A stretch of DNA of 64,000 nt from Botrytis cinerea B05.10 (GCF_000143535.2 NC_037318.1:992001-1056000), one strand, 5' to 3'; positions 37,467-50,252 are shown, counted from the stretch's first letter. Notes: generated from the sequence alone by a model not told the origin. Numbers and translations are program-made.

Positions 37467-38523
37467 TGCTTCTGATTCTGTATGTCGGGGAAATTGATAC
37501 CCATTGATTCATGAAAGGAAATGTTTGGACGTTAGTGAGCGAGTGGATGACAGGTTGGTGTCGTCGATATGTACCATCAATTCTTCTCTTTGCATAATTT
37601 CTTTTCTCTTTCGCATCAATCGGTGTCGATATCTGTTTGGGCATTTTTTACCATCTTCTTTTTATTGCTTTTACTTTCATTGTATGTTCTTTTTTTCATT
37701 CAAAATTTGGGTCGCGGGTTTGAAAGATGGATGTTGGGTAATCATGTAACTATTATTGCTTCTTTATATCTGTGGATTGAAGGGTTAGGATTAGATAGAT
37801 CTCAATAGTCGCCTGGAATGAAGAACGCTATTGTTATGATTTGAATTCTTTGCTATGAAGTTGAAGAGGAAGCGAAAATTTCTTTGTCGTCTTGTTGCAT
37901 TTTCGAAGTGTCTACTTTGTTGTGATCCATGTTGTGATCCAGACTTGGATGCCGGCCAATTGACTTCTTTTTGGTTTCATCCGTTTTTTATTAATTACCT
38001 TTCTTCCTCGACTTTGAGTTTCTTCTATAATGTGGCAGCTATGAGGAAGTCCTCTGATATACCTACTAGGTAGATAGGCCATCCATTTCCTTTTCTTTGC
38101 TCTCTTGTCCCGTCGAGAATAACAACTCACTCGCTCCTTCCCCATCTTAGTACTGTATTCAAGTGACCAGTCGCTACAAAATTTCTTCCATTCACAGCTC
38201 TCTCCTTCTCAGAATCAGATCATTTTTCAGCTCACGACGCACTATAATAGTATGAGCTGGACTTCGATGCTCATTAGCAACTTCCCCAATGAAAATGAAC
38301 CCGAAAGAAAGAGATGCTTCATACTTCTCATTACTCAACTTCAGATACTTTGGATTTCTCCCTATTTTCAATCATACCCACATGTGAAGTAATTCCACTA
38401 CATTAGTTACACAATTATTTTGGTATCCTTAAATAAGTACTCGCACTTCAAGTTGGTGCAATACTCCAAATTAAAAAATCTATATCTGTATCAATTGGAT
38501 CATTCCTCGGTTCATCCACAAAT
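37467..38523. other. Intergenic region
   Basis: 1.06 kb without a supported gene, with T-rich stretches at about 37600-37700. A partial palindrome CTACTAGGTAG lies at about 38063-38073. Confidence 0.5.
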
Positions 38524-40470
38524 ATGGCGTCCTCCATCAATCAAGATTCCTGGCTCAACTCTAACTTTACCACTCCAAACCCAGTCGCCCTCGACGATCA
38601 CGGAATCTCAAGTTCCATCTCTCCTCTCTCATTATCTCATAACTTCTATTCTCCAGCTGTGCCGGAAAGATCTCCTCTGTACCCAAGCCCCCAACTACCC
38701 CCAGATCTCAATAGAGCAAAATTCAAGGACAGCAAATATAGCAAAAAAGAAATGGTATATCGAGCGATCGATGATAAGATTGATTTGGTCAGATTTTTGC
38801 AGGCGTATGAGAGTATAATTGCTGCTTTTGGTGTGGAGACGAGAGAATTGAACGACGAAAGAGAAAAGGAAAAGTTGGATGTGGCGGAACGAATTGTTTA
38901 TAGGTTATTTTGTGAGTTTTTCCTTTCAGATTAAATCTGGCTTGAGTCGGGGAGTAATAGTAAAAATACTGATGTGCTGGTTTTGATAGGGAACGATAGA
39001 AATTATGCGGGAAATAGAGGAAGTGAAAGTGTGCCTCTAACGCATGTCAAGGCGGAGAATCAGGTTGTGGATACGGATGCAAATACCTCGCGACTATTGA
39101 GAGTTACGACATCGGAAATAGATGCTATAAGCGCGATTGTGGATGAAGCATATGAAGGTCTTCGTATGGCCACTGAACCAGTGATCGATAATATCCTCGA
39201 AAAGGGCAAGGTTACTTCAACTATTACAGAGGTGAGAGAAGTGGCGGACGAAACTGATCCATTGGTAAATGAAAACACAAACTCTACGAATGGGATTGTC
39301 GAGGATGATCTTTGCGTCGCTGCAGGACCCAAAGCCAATATCAGTGCTGAAAAAGGCCAGATCACTTCTAAAGTCACAGAAGTAGTTGAAGCCCCTATTG
39401 AGATTGATATACCGTTAGTGGGATTTGTTAAAGATGGAGGTTTGGATGAAGAGCCTTCTGTTTTTGCAAACCACGTAACCAATATCATTGATGATAAGAA
39501 TCAGATCTTCTCTGCGATTGCAGAAGTCGAGAAAGTACCCAGAAGTTTTCGCCTGGCTATAAGGTCTAAGTCGACTAGTGGTTCTACAGATCCTCATGCT
39601 ATTATTTCCATCAAGTCAGAAGCCGGTACATCTATAGAAATCCTTTACGAACAAAGTTTGAAAAGTCCAGAGATTCAACTCCCCGGACGATGGGGTCGCG
39701 AGAGATATAATGAATGGAAACGGGAAAATGTTAAAGCTCAAAATGAAATCGCAAAGCAAGAAATATTTCGTCTCATGGAATTGAAACATCGACTCTTGCC
39801 GCTCGAATCGGACAAACAACCTTACACTTATGACTTCACGTCATTCACTCAAAATCATCGAGATTCTTCAGCTCGTCAGCTTTGGAGCTTCAACCCAGTT
39901 GAGAGAACCGAAGAGCTTCTCAATGTCAAATTATTGTGGAAATGCGAAGCATTTTCTCTCAAGAGGATCACCGTGGAGCCGCTAAACCTTGATGAAATGG
40001 CTGCTGATGAGACTAGAGGTCACCAAGCACTGAGGAACGCATATGCGTTCCTTGGGTTTTGGGACTGGTCGGTTCGATCTCCTTACAAGAGGGGGGCGAA
40101 AGCTAAGCCTATGCATCAAATCTGCTTGCAATGGCTTGACCCTAATGACGTTTTCCGAAAAGCTTATTTTCAGAAGAGATCGATTTCTAACACATCGGAA
40201 AAGATTAAAAGAACTCGTGAGGGTAGTGGCATTAGGGACGTTGGAAGTTGGAGGGGAAAACGCACAGTTAGTGGTGCGAATTATGTTGGAGGGAAGAAAA
40301 TATGTGTGAGTGGGGGTTGGTATGGGGCGAAGAAGAGAAGAATTAGTAGGATTAGTGGGAATAGTGGTATGGAGAAGAAAGATGGGAGGAGAGAGAGTTT
40401 AAGTCAAGGACGACGTATATCTACAGCAAGGACGGCGATAGAGGTGTGGGATGCTAGAAAGAATTGTTGA
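38524..40470 (+). CDS. Unrecognised 622-aa protein with three degenerate internal repeats
   Basis: Two exons, 38524-38911 and 38990-40470, joined T|GG (Trp130), 1869 nt in phase. I do not recognise the family. Residues 1-65 are Ser/Pro-rich; 75-130 are helical and charged (VYRAIDDKIDLVRFLQAYES). Residues about 192-316 hold three diverged copies of a unit of the form EKGxITSxVTEVxE..PLV, about 48 apart. Residues about 370-510 look folded and rich in Trp/Phe: ARQLWSFNPVERTEELLNVK, LLWKCEAFSLKRITVEPLNL, FLGFWDWSVRSPYKRG. The basic C-terminus (about 515-622) is Arg/Lys/Gly-rich. No signal peptide or membrane helix. Possibly a nuclear, lineage-restricted protein; function unknown. Confidence 0.65.
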
Positions 40471-41308
40471 AGTGAAGAGGAGATGAAGTATTGGGTATTT
40501 TTCATGGCACATGGGATACGAATAAAGGTGCTGTTGGAAATTAATTGTATTACTGGCAAGGAAGTTATTGAAACTTTCGCTATAGGTATTACTAAAGTAT
40601 TATTAAGTTGAAAGTTAATGGGATGTTGTTGATGCTACCAAGCATGTTCTGCAACTACGCGTGACCTATCTACTTTAAGATGTGTTGAGACTCGAGACGA
40701 TATACACCGCAACTCTAAGCTCTCTACTCTTACTACCTAGGCGGTATAGATACAAAGGTTTATATTATAGTTGAAAAGATTAACGGGAAATCTGTGTTAA
40801 TATGTATGAAACTTAAAAGGAAATTGTCAGAATAGGAGGGCAACAAACTTGAGAATCTTGATTTTTGAGGGATCGGTGAGTTGATGATATATACTAAAGT
40901 ATTATTACTATTATCTAATAGAAATACCAATAAACATGTTACAATTTTGAAATTTGAAAAGATTTGGATGTTGAGGATGAGTTTGGCGAAGACGAAATGT
41001 GGTTCAGTATGAATCAGTGTGATTTGAGGGATCATGTGTATTGCTATAGCAAAGTTAATAAGTTGGGAAGAATGATAGAATTGACAGTTGGGAGGAGATA
41101 AGTTGGGAATATTGATGGAAAATGAAATGAGGTGAGGTGAGATGAGATGAGATGAGATAGGGGGAGGTTAGTTGACGCACAATATGATGTATGTTTACGG
41201 CTCTGATGAGTTACTGAGATCACACTGCCGGCTTGGATAATTACGATAGGAAATGTATGTGCTTGCGCCTTCGATGTGCTAGTTCTCCTGTGCGATTGGT
41301 GGAAGAAG

Positions 41309-41340
41309 GGAAAGGGAAAGGGAAAGGGAAAGGGAAAGGG
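41309..41340 (+). repeat. (GGGAAA)n hexanucleotide repeat, potential G-quadruplex
   Basis: Five tandem GGGAAA units plus flanking GGG and GGGG runs. On the minus strand it gives a Pro-Phe repeat, explaining the local open frame. Confidence 0.85.
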
Positions 41341-42367
41341 GAGGAAGGTATGTAGCGGTGTCCTAGAATAGTAGGCGAGCTTGGGGAGTGGGAATCCACC
41401 GTGAGAGGTGTGGTCGTGTAAGGAGGCGACTTGCTTGATGAATGGACGAAAGGATTGGAAAATCAATATGATTTGTGGGTTTGTGAGCGGTGTATAGGCG
41501 GAGAGTAGGTAGGCATCTCGTAAAGAATAAAGTAGAGGTTTCGTGGCAACTTGTTAGTGAGTCATTGTCAGGTTACATGTGAATATCAATGCCATCGATG
41601 CAACCGGGGAGTTTTTCAAGTTTGGTTCTCCTCGCATACTTATTCGGATGAGGGCTTTTGATAATACAAAGCAAAGTCGACTATTGAAGAGCCTGAATTC
41701 CATTAAATGGTAAGATATCTGCATGTCAGAATCTACTAAATCTACCAACTGGGTATACAAAAGGTCAGGTGGCTGTTCGATGGAGAGGCATTTCTTGGTG
41801 TAGTCTGTAAATAGAAGGATTATATTTAGTCTCAGAGAGGTGATGTGTAATAGAATTTCGAACTTCTTGGCTAGATTGGGATATTGACAAGAGCTCCTTT
41901 AGAATATAGCTCACATTGTCAAGCCAAAATGAAGCTCGAACAAGATATCATCTGATGTGCTATTGATGCTCAAAATAGATGATCACAACGAGAAAGATAT
42001 CGTCTAAATATTGTGAATACACTATTTCCATACATCACGAATTGCCATTCCCGATAGGAAGTTGAAGATCTAAGCTAAACTGAAGCATAGATGTCAGATC
42101 TAGGACCTTGCGAAAAGTAATGTAACCTCGGGCTAGTGGAAAGCAGAGTAAATTCTTCGGTCAATAGATCAATGCATCTCACCCGAGCTCTCGAGTCTAA
42201 TCCTCTATACTCAGCAAAGAAAACACTAGTCTCTCTGAATAGTGGACCATGCTAATTTGGCCAATCTGTTCACGATGAAAGTAGCAAGTTACACACATAC
42301 TATCGCACTTACATTATGACCATCCTCGCCCAATTTAGTCTCATCATAGTCAAACTTTTCATTCAAA

Positions 42368-42499
42368 ATGGGTTCTAAAATGCAAAGCTTGAAAATTCAT
42401 TTGACGACTTGGGAAGCATTGCATGCTAAGAGTCCGAAAACGAGCTTGGATGATGAGGGGAAGGTTATTAATAGTCCGATTGCGGGTCTTCTGAACTAA
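42368..42499 (+). CDS. Possible 43-codon small gene or relic
   Basis: ATG in good context (AAAATGG), then 43 codons to TAA at 42497. The product is MGSKMQSLKIHLTTWEALHA..SLDDEGKVINSPIAGLLN. Its composition is balanced and protein-like, unlike the repeat-derived frames nearby, but no family is recognised and length alone is not significant. It could be an exon or remnant of a larger degraded gene. Confidence 0.25.
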   Translation: MGSKMQSLKIHLTTWEALHAKSPKTSLDDEGKVINSPIAGLLN

Positions 42500-42539
42500 C
42501 TTGCATGTGGAGCATATTGTTTCTGTGGACCCAAGCTAT

Positions 42540-42569
42540 CAAGCGCCCGGGTAGCCGGGGAGCCGCTTG
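42540..42569. other. GC-rich imperfect hairpin
   Basis: CAAGCG pairs with CGCTTG. Inside, CCCGG pairs with CCGGG around a GTAG loop, leaving GAGC bulged on the 3' side. It stands out in surrounding AT-rich DNA. It does not fold as a tRNA. Role unknown. Confidence 0.55.
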
Positions 42570-45500
42570 GAATAAAGTCGGAAAGACTGGTATCTGACAG
42601 GACCCAACGAAGTTAAAAATACGCGTCTAGTTGAAATTTTATCCAACATTTATTCTTACAAGCGACAAACAGTTATCGGGCAACCCACTTCCAACAGCGG
42701 CTCGTTCGTACGCTGCATGCCAATCAAATGGTATTATGAACATCTGAGATCGCGGGTATCGTGCAAAAGAATGCGGAATGCGGGTCCGGTACAAATCCAT
42801 CATTCGTGTCAGTACAGTCAATCCATTTTGTGGTAAAGATTGCCAAGCCAAATCACAAGATGATGAATCTTCAGATCTCTATGGCTTAATATTTAGCAAC
42901 TCTAATTTCTTAAATATGTGGCGAGATACCTTGGACGATTGTGACTGGTCAAAGGAACTAGATGCTCTATTTTTGTATGAATTGGAAGCTTTCCATGAAG
43001 TGGAAATTTCAAGCCTTGTATCAACAAGATCGCGATCACTTTAGATGAATCGCTTGTTATGAGTCGTCTTCATGTAGCCGATGTTCCGGCACTCGGCAAA
43101 AAGATCTGGAATTGAAAGACAGTAATAAACGGTTGACAAGGGGCACATGGAATGAGTGGACAGGAAGACAGCATGGACGGAAGACCGAAACTTAACAAGA
43201 TAGTTGAACGGTATACGGGAAGACTTCTACCACTTCGAATTTTGAATGTCACATGCAGATGGTTGAAATGTAACCCCGCCATTTGAGTAAATTGTGCCGA
43301 AAATAGCAAGTTACTCGGCAGAGATGCATATAAATTTCTATTTCGGGAGCAATTAGCTGGCATTTCGGTTGTATTACGGCAACTGGCCAATTCGAGTGGA
43401 TAAATTCTGCATCAATTAGCGATTATTTGTTGCTATAGAGGCGAGAGCGAGATGTTACAATGTAAAACGGTAGGGATACAATAAGTGGCTGGTAAAAGAC
43501 CCGAATAAGATATCAACTCTCAAGTCATTAGCAGATGTCCAAAACATCGCATACTAGACTGATTAGAAAAAATGGTAGGGAATTGCTCGGATATTGGATC
43601 GTTTTCTGTTTGTCACGAGAGTAGAGATAGATGCGGGATGGTTGAAGGTGGCGTTTCTACGTTTGGGGGAATGGGCCTGTAAACAAGGGAATTCAATAAT
43701 CGCGAGGATACATAGAAAGCGCAATATGAAAGGTACGAGATGCTGCAGTCAGATTAGGGCTAGATTTCGCGAGGCTTCAGGGAATTAGCTAGCTTCGTTG
43801 TGCGATGGATTCACTGCGATAATAAAGTGAAGAACTCTCCAGATTCGGATGATGAATATCTCTAGCCTCGGCTCCTGTTCTGAATGTAAGAGATGGCGAA
43901 ATGATGAAGGAGTTCGAAATGCAAGTTTTTCCGGAGGAGGAAGAAGTTCAGACTGCAGTCAGCAAGCACATCCCGACGGAACATGGAAGTGCGCCGCCGA
44001 AAAATCTGAAGCATTCAAACAACTCCTCGAAACACTGTGAATACACCTCCACGTTTCTAACACATGGCAAATTGACAGTGCTCAGGAGGAATCCAAATGT
44101 ATAACCAGAAAGTTAAATTGGAGGATGAAGAGGAGTTTGTCATTGTTGTTTCTTGTTTCTTCTGGCTGATTGTGGTGTTTGTGATAACTGTTTCGTCTGA
44201 ATCCTACGATTCCACCCGTTCGTCTCATCATTTAGGGATCAAACGCAAGGCAACATTTGACTTGAGTTGGCAATAGCTTACCGTACCAAATAGATTGATA
44301 GGTAGCTATTGGGGCTTTTCCCCCTCACTTTCATCGATCAGTAAATCGTTAACCCATAGCGATTCTGCCACAAGGAAGATGTAGGCCACCAGGGAAGACG
44401 GTTCTTGTCAACCCGGTATTGATCAATGCCATGCTTGTAAAATTTTCATGTTCACAGGGCTACCCAGTCAAATATTTAGATGCTTGCAACTTTACAAGCC
44501 CGACCAAGATTGGCAGCAGCGAACATCTAACGAAAAAAACTTAGAGATTGTCTCCAAGAGTACCGTATCTGTACGACAAGTCAAGCATTGAAGTAAAAAC
44601 AATAGCTCATTTAGGTTTAAATGAATTAACCGCTCGGAAAATTTCTGTGAATGAACAATTACGGCACACGATTACACCAAGAAACGGTGAAATAGAGCCT
44701 GATAAGGACGCGGGAAAATGGAAGAGACGTGCTTACGACGATAGCCAAGATTTGTGAGTCCCGATGCTGGATTGAAGGTGGTTTTCGAGAAGAAGCTCTT
44801 TGAATACTAGGTCCCTAGATGCCGTATGATACCTGCCTTGTCAGGTAGGAAGGGCAGTGTCGCATCATAGCAGTGTCGCAGTGTAGCAATTCGATAAATG
44901 AGGTTATTTCCTTTTGTACCATCTTACCGTGGCACAAGTGAAAGGATACATGGCATTTTTCATCTCGTGCATATCATCGTGACGGAGAGACCAACGAAGA
45001 AGAGGAGAATGATATCTATCGACAACTAAAAAAAGATACACGGTAAGGATCCGGCACGAACAACGAATTTGTGCAACTCAGATATTGAAGAAGAAGGGTG
45101 GGGAATAGATCGTGTGGCTAAAAGGGAAACTCTTAGATGAAGATATCAAGGATTGTAAGAAAGCGACAAGCATCTTTTTTGGTAAGAGGTGAGAGAAACG
45201 AGAGAGGTAAGGCCGGGGCAAGAGATGCTTGAGTGCACGTACGCCATTCGGCAACGCTAGACTGTATTAGGATTGGCTTTGGATTCAAGCTTCTCCGCTT
45301 CCGAACTAGCTCCAATTCCAATTCTATTCTTGACTTCTTCCTTTTCTTCAACGTTCGCTGGGTGACAGACATGCCGGCGCCGAGGAGCAAGTATACGAGG
45401 ACGCCAGTACGAAGCATGCCGGTATGCCAGTACACCGGGCGCTTTCGCTTCACATTCGCACACACGTACACGCTATCATCTGAAGCTCTATGCACCCCCG

Positions 45501-46292
45501 AGCATACGTGCAGGAAGGGAGTGAAGAACACGATATGCTGTGGACGGAGTAAGATGTAAGATAGAGGCTCGAGGGCTTGAGGGCTCGAGCCTTGGCTTGT
45601 GGAGATGCATGGTATCGTACATACCAAGAAAGCCAGAGAGAAGCCCTTGTCAGCAATGCAAGTCTGCAAGCCAAAGAGTGGAAAAAGGTACAGATGCCAG
45701 CATGAAAGAGATCCACATCTGTTTCTATTGTATCACCCTACAAGGTTCATGATGGTTTTTCTCTTCTCTCGTTTGATAAATACATTGCTAGGTCCCATGT
45801 ACTACTACCCACTAGCTAATCCTCCGCATTGAACTAGTATGGTACCTCTGCTCAGGGTCCAGCTTAATTCACTAGGGCATGTTTATTGCTCCCATACAGA
45901 TTTATCTGATTCTCAATCGGGTCAATCCACCTCGATTCCTATAAGACACCTTTTTTTCTCCCTCACATCTGGCAATTGATCAACAGCTTCCATTCGATCT
46001 TTATATCCAAGAATATTCATTTCACACCTCTATACAGCCTTCATACTCGTCTTCCAATTGAGAACCTTTAATTGGTGCTCCCGATACATCCACGACAGCT
46101 TCAAACTTGAAAATTACATATAAGATAGAACCTTTCCCGTGTTCAACTTGATCTCCATTCCCTCTTCATCAACTCCCTCAATAACCTCAATCTATACTTC
46201 AAGTTTGACAAGAGTGGTATCGACTACTTCCTTCATATCAAATCAATACCCAGCCTTCAATCTATAACACAAAATTTCACGCCAACGACATC

Positions 46293-47030
46293 ATGCACTC
46301 TATCAGCAGTCTCGTTCTTCTCTTGGCCTCGGCCGTTGCAGCTGTTCCAATCAACACTGTTTCAGCCCTTGCTTCAAGTGAATATACTTGTGCAACGCCA
46401 TTACTACCTGCTACTGGAGGTGCGCATTCACTTTCTCAAGCCCACCATTTCTAGTTGTCAGGATATGCAAGCTAACAGTTTTTGTTTTCAGGTGCTTCTG
46501 CTCTTCCAACACCCAGTGGCAGCCTAGCCTATGTTGCTCTCGGTCGTGGTATCCAAAATTATACCTGCTCCGCCGTTGGTGCTACTCCAGTGGCCCTTGG
46601 TGCTGTCGCTAGCCTTTACGATGCAACCGAATACGCCAAGTGTGCCAGTACCGCATTCAATAATATCCCAGCTATTGCTGTCTATACGAATCTTCCATCT
46701 ACTAGTAGCGCTAGCTTCATGGGTCTTAAGCCTCTGGGCAAGCACTTCTTCGATGCTAGTGGAACTCCAACATTTGACCTCTCATCTGTCAAGAAGATTT
46801 TGTACGCTGCCAAGACTGGTGGTGTTGCTGCTCCCATCAATTCCAACCCAGGACCTGCTGATACCGGCGCCGTTGATTGGTTATCTTTGAGTGCCAAATC
46901 TACCTACGTATCCGTTGGTCTTGCATCAGTCTATCGCGTTGAAACTGCCGGCGGTAATTCCATCAATCCTTGTACAACAGCAGGTGTTCAGAGTGTTCAG
47001 TACGCCGCTCAATACTGGTTTTACAGTTGA
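46293..47030 (+). CDS. Secreted DUF3455-family protein, 221 aa
   Basis: Exons 46293-46419 and 46492-47030, joined G|GT (Gly). Signal peptide about residues 1-17 (MHSISSLVLLLASAVAA). The mature protein has ASALPTPSGSLAYVALGRGI, QNYTCSAVGATPVALGAVAS, LYDATEYAK.. and VDWLSLSA..VYRVETAGGNSINPC. This pattern is seen in fungal secreted DUF3455 proteins, sometimes annotated as malate dehydrogenase without evidence. Paired cysteines suggest disulphides. Extracellular role unknown. It is isolated, with gene-poor DNA on both sides. Confidence 0.85.
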
Positions 47031-47507
47031 CTCCCTGACCAGACTGCCGACCCTTCAGACGATGATGACGTATGTGATAACTCTGATGAGTAATGGGTCG
47101 AATTCTCAGGGAAAAATATCATTTTCTTTATGGTTCTCAATGATGCACGGCTGGGTGGATGGACGGAAGGATGGAAAAAGGCAAACGTTACAGAACAAAT
47201 GCATATATAGAATATGCTTCTGAAGTGATAAGCTTTTAACAGCTAAAGGGCACACAAAATGCAATACCTTAGTAGGGCATGCATTAATATGTACATACAT
47301 TCTTTTTCTCCACATAGTACCAGAGTACTTTTTGCTTGCAGAACTCTCGTTTCATAATTCAAACAAGCTTATAATACATTTGATGATCTTTGTGAAATCT
47401 TTTTTTGTACTTTTTTCCTTGGAAAATTGAATGATTACAGTAGGCAGTCTGGCCACTTTCCCTGTTTAACCAAGTAATCAAGCTCGTGTACCCCTCTTCG
47501 TTTTTTT

Positions 47508-47524
47508 GGGGGGGGGGGGGGGGG
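47508..47524 (+). repeat. Poly-G tract (17 G)
   Basis: Homopolymer preceded by T7. Length may be uncertain in the assembly. Confidence 0.85.
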
Positions 47525-49730
47525 AGGGTTAGTGGGCAGCTCTAACATGTAGAGAATCGCTTGGTTTAATCATCTATATTCCGTGAATAATCAATCGCAT
47601 TTGCAAATATCTCTCTATCTCCAAAGATGAAGTATTTTGCGGGGATCTCTCATCTAATGATGACTGGATCGCCTATGGTCTTGATGTTCGTTCTGTACAA
47701 ATCATTTAAAAAGAATTTGCTTCTTAGTGTAGATCACTTCCCTTTGCTTCCGTCCTTCGCATTGAAGGACTGAAACCTCCAGTTTAGTAGCGGAGAGATA
47801 AAAGAGAAGAGAAAGACTGGGGTTTTAGACGTTGAGATATGCGCGACCTCCTCATTTTCATTTGTACTGTGTATCTGTCTACCTAGACTCATGCAAACAA
47901 AAGCGCGAGTTAACAAGAAAACTCCAATTACAAAATTCAGATCTAGTGGAAGTGGAAGTGGAAATGGAAATCCATTGTATTGTATCAGCGAAAATGTATA
48001 TAAGAGCTTTGAAACGATATCAAGATCCGTTTTTTTTGTTATTTCATCTTTAAATGTAATTGATAATGTCGCTGCTAATCCTCATGAAATTTTCTGGATA
48101 GAGAAGATCGCGCAAGTGCATCTGTTGAATTATTATATTTTGTTAATTCTTCTTGCTCGAATAAATGCTATATGGCTGAAAATTGAAATTCAGAAGGGAT
48201 TTAATTAATGAGTTACAGGTTTGATTTTGCAATTTTTGAATACGTCTCGAATGGTTGTTTGTATCACTTTGTCGGATTTTTTATCTATATTGGATATTGT
48301 GGGTTATTTGCAACAACAGGAGTACACCAGCGAATTGCCTAGAACTTGCTAGTTGGTTCTATATTATATTATTTATGTGTGATTATCATCAACGGAGCTT
48401 CACTGACTTGTGTGTGGCACAGATGTTTTCGAACTCAATATTACAGTATCATGAGGAATCTTCATTAAGGTTTATAATTCCCTGGGAAGACGGTTTTCCC
48501 TCCGATTCTGCGGTTTCGCTAGATATTTTGGTTCTCGAGACAGTCCAGAGTATCACGATACTTTTCAGAACAGTATTGGAAGAAAAAGAAAAAAGGTTTA
48601 CAAGAGCAAGACCCCTTTACCTCTGCTGACATCCAGTGATAATAGTGATACTGACCAAGATCTTCATGATGACGGTAATCATCATATTTAGAATAACAGA
48701 TAACCATAAATAGAAGACGTGCAGAACTTGGAGATGCATCTAGAAGCTTTGAGTTGAACTCTTAATTGATGACAGTCTAGTCACAAGTTCTGATCTCGTG
48801 TAGTTCTCGCAATGTTTTGAGAAATTGAGTGCCTTGAAGAAGGAATCAAAATATTACCGTAGGCTTCGATGAGGCCATGTCCTTGGCCCTTAGTATTCTC
48901 AGTAAAAGATTTTTGTAGTTGAATGGTAAACTGAAGTGTCAGAGCTCATTGGCAAAAGTTCAAGTCGATGGCGTACGTTTTACCTTTTTTTTTAAAAAAA
49001 AAATTTATAGCAACTTTTGTTTGAATTGCACCTCGAAAATCCCCAAATTTTCAAAATTCGCTTTTTGAAAGAGGCCTGTATTATCTTGATACAACACACT
49101 TATGGAGTTATGTGAGAACAAGACCTAATTTTGACACTGACTTAATTCCTAGGCAGTTTGGAATTGAAACGATCTGAAATAGAGCATATAGAATAATAAC
49201 AAGCTACAAATCATAAGCCTTCAATATCCTTTTGTTTATCCGGATAGTTGTTCTCGCCAATTTAAAGACTTAGGTGAAAGTAACTACCCACTGCTTTTCT
49301 TGGCTGTATTCGTAAGAATATATATATATACATCCGTTGAGATGAAATTCAAATGAAAAGTAAAGCAGATAGTATCCAAAGGAAAGTATGTTCAAACAAC
49401 AAGGTGGAATCGAATTTTTCATAGCAACCATGAATGATTGATCTGAAACTATTCTCAATACAAACAGTTAATCGATTTGCGATCTTTCCATCTAGTCATA
49501 CCAAGAAATATCGATGTCTGTCAACTCAGAAACAGGCTCAGCGCCAAGTCCGCTAGAAATAAACAGGAGAAATATTCGCAGAATTCAAAGATGGAGATCT
49601 ATTCTTTTTTTCTAAAAAGAAATAGATAAAGGAAGACAAAGTAGGATGATATTGAGAACTAGAATTAATCATTCAAATTTTTTCTCGATAAAGCGGCGAC
49701 TTCTTGAGTTGCTATCAAATTTCCACTCGA

Positions 49731-49813
49731 GTACGGAGTATTGAAGGTACTTCGTACTATCTTGGAGTTCGACTTCTTACTCGGAGCTCAACCACTCTCC
49801 AGAATACGGAGTA
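49731..49813. repeat. Cluster of TACGGAGTA-type motifs
   Basis: TACGGAGTA occurs at 49732-49740 and 49805-49813. Between them are related TACTTCGTAC and TACTCGGAG elements. The motif is a near-palindrome (TACTCCGTA on the other strand). It lies about 450 bp upstream of the MFS start codon. Confidence 0.6.
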
Positions 49814-50252
49814 TAACTCTTATCATCACCTCCATTATTTCTGGCCTGTTCAAAGACATTATTGGACGATTGTGTAAGATTACAGGTGAGATATATCTCA
49901 AGTAGCCGAATTAGGTAGGTGTGCGGACAACCCTGGACATTACTGACAGATACAGGGAATGGAAACTCGTCATTGTTCCCGAGAAACCAATCAAAGTCGG
50001 TTGATCAACAAGAAGCCACAACAACACTCTAACCATTTCTATGAACAAATAAACGCTATGTTTTATGATTTTTCTTATTCGTATATGTTTGTGCATCCAA
50101 CTGTTGTGATATTCAGTGGTCATCAAAGTTGGTTGGCCACGCTGCTCGTGGTGCGAGCTCCATTTGCTCTGTTTTATTCTTTTTTGCTTCTCAAATTCTT
50201 TGCCAAGCGTTAAGGGAAACTTTCAAAAGCATCTTTCTTAAGTGAATTCACG

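Larger units (their letters stand above)
40471..46292. other. 5.8-kb gene-poor region
   Basis: No complete gene supported. Open frames are short and overlap on both strands. Contents noted separately: (GGGAAA)n at about 41309-41340, a 43-codon open frame at 42368, a GC-rich hairpin at 42540, possible frame-broken coding remnants near 43870-44040, and a GCAGTGTCGCA direct repeat near 44852-44883. (GATGA)n lies at about 41130-41158. The final 300 bases are the C/T-rich leader of the next gene. Confidence 0.5.
47031..50252. other. 3.2-kb AT-rich gene-poor region
   Basis: No gene supported. Contains a 17-G run (47508-47524), (GTGGAA)n at about 47947-47965, a T-run/A-run pair at about 48985-49002 (potential snap-back), and a cluster of TACGGAGTA motifs at 49731-49813. 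The right end includes the MFS gene promoter. Confidence 0.5.

Noticed and set aside
45133..45832. Several overlapping frames of 60-180 codons on both strands
   Set aside because: No recognisable domain, no phased exons, and openness on both strands alike.
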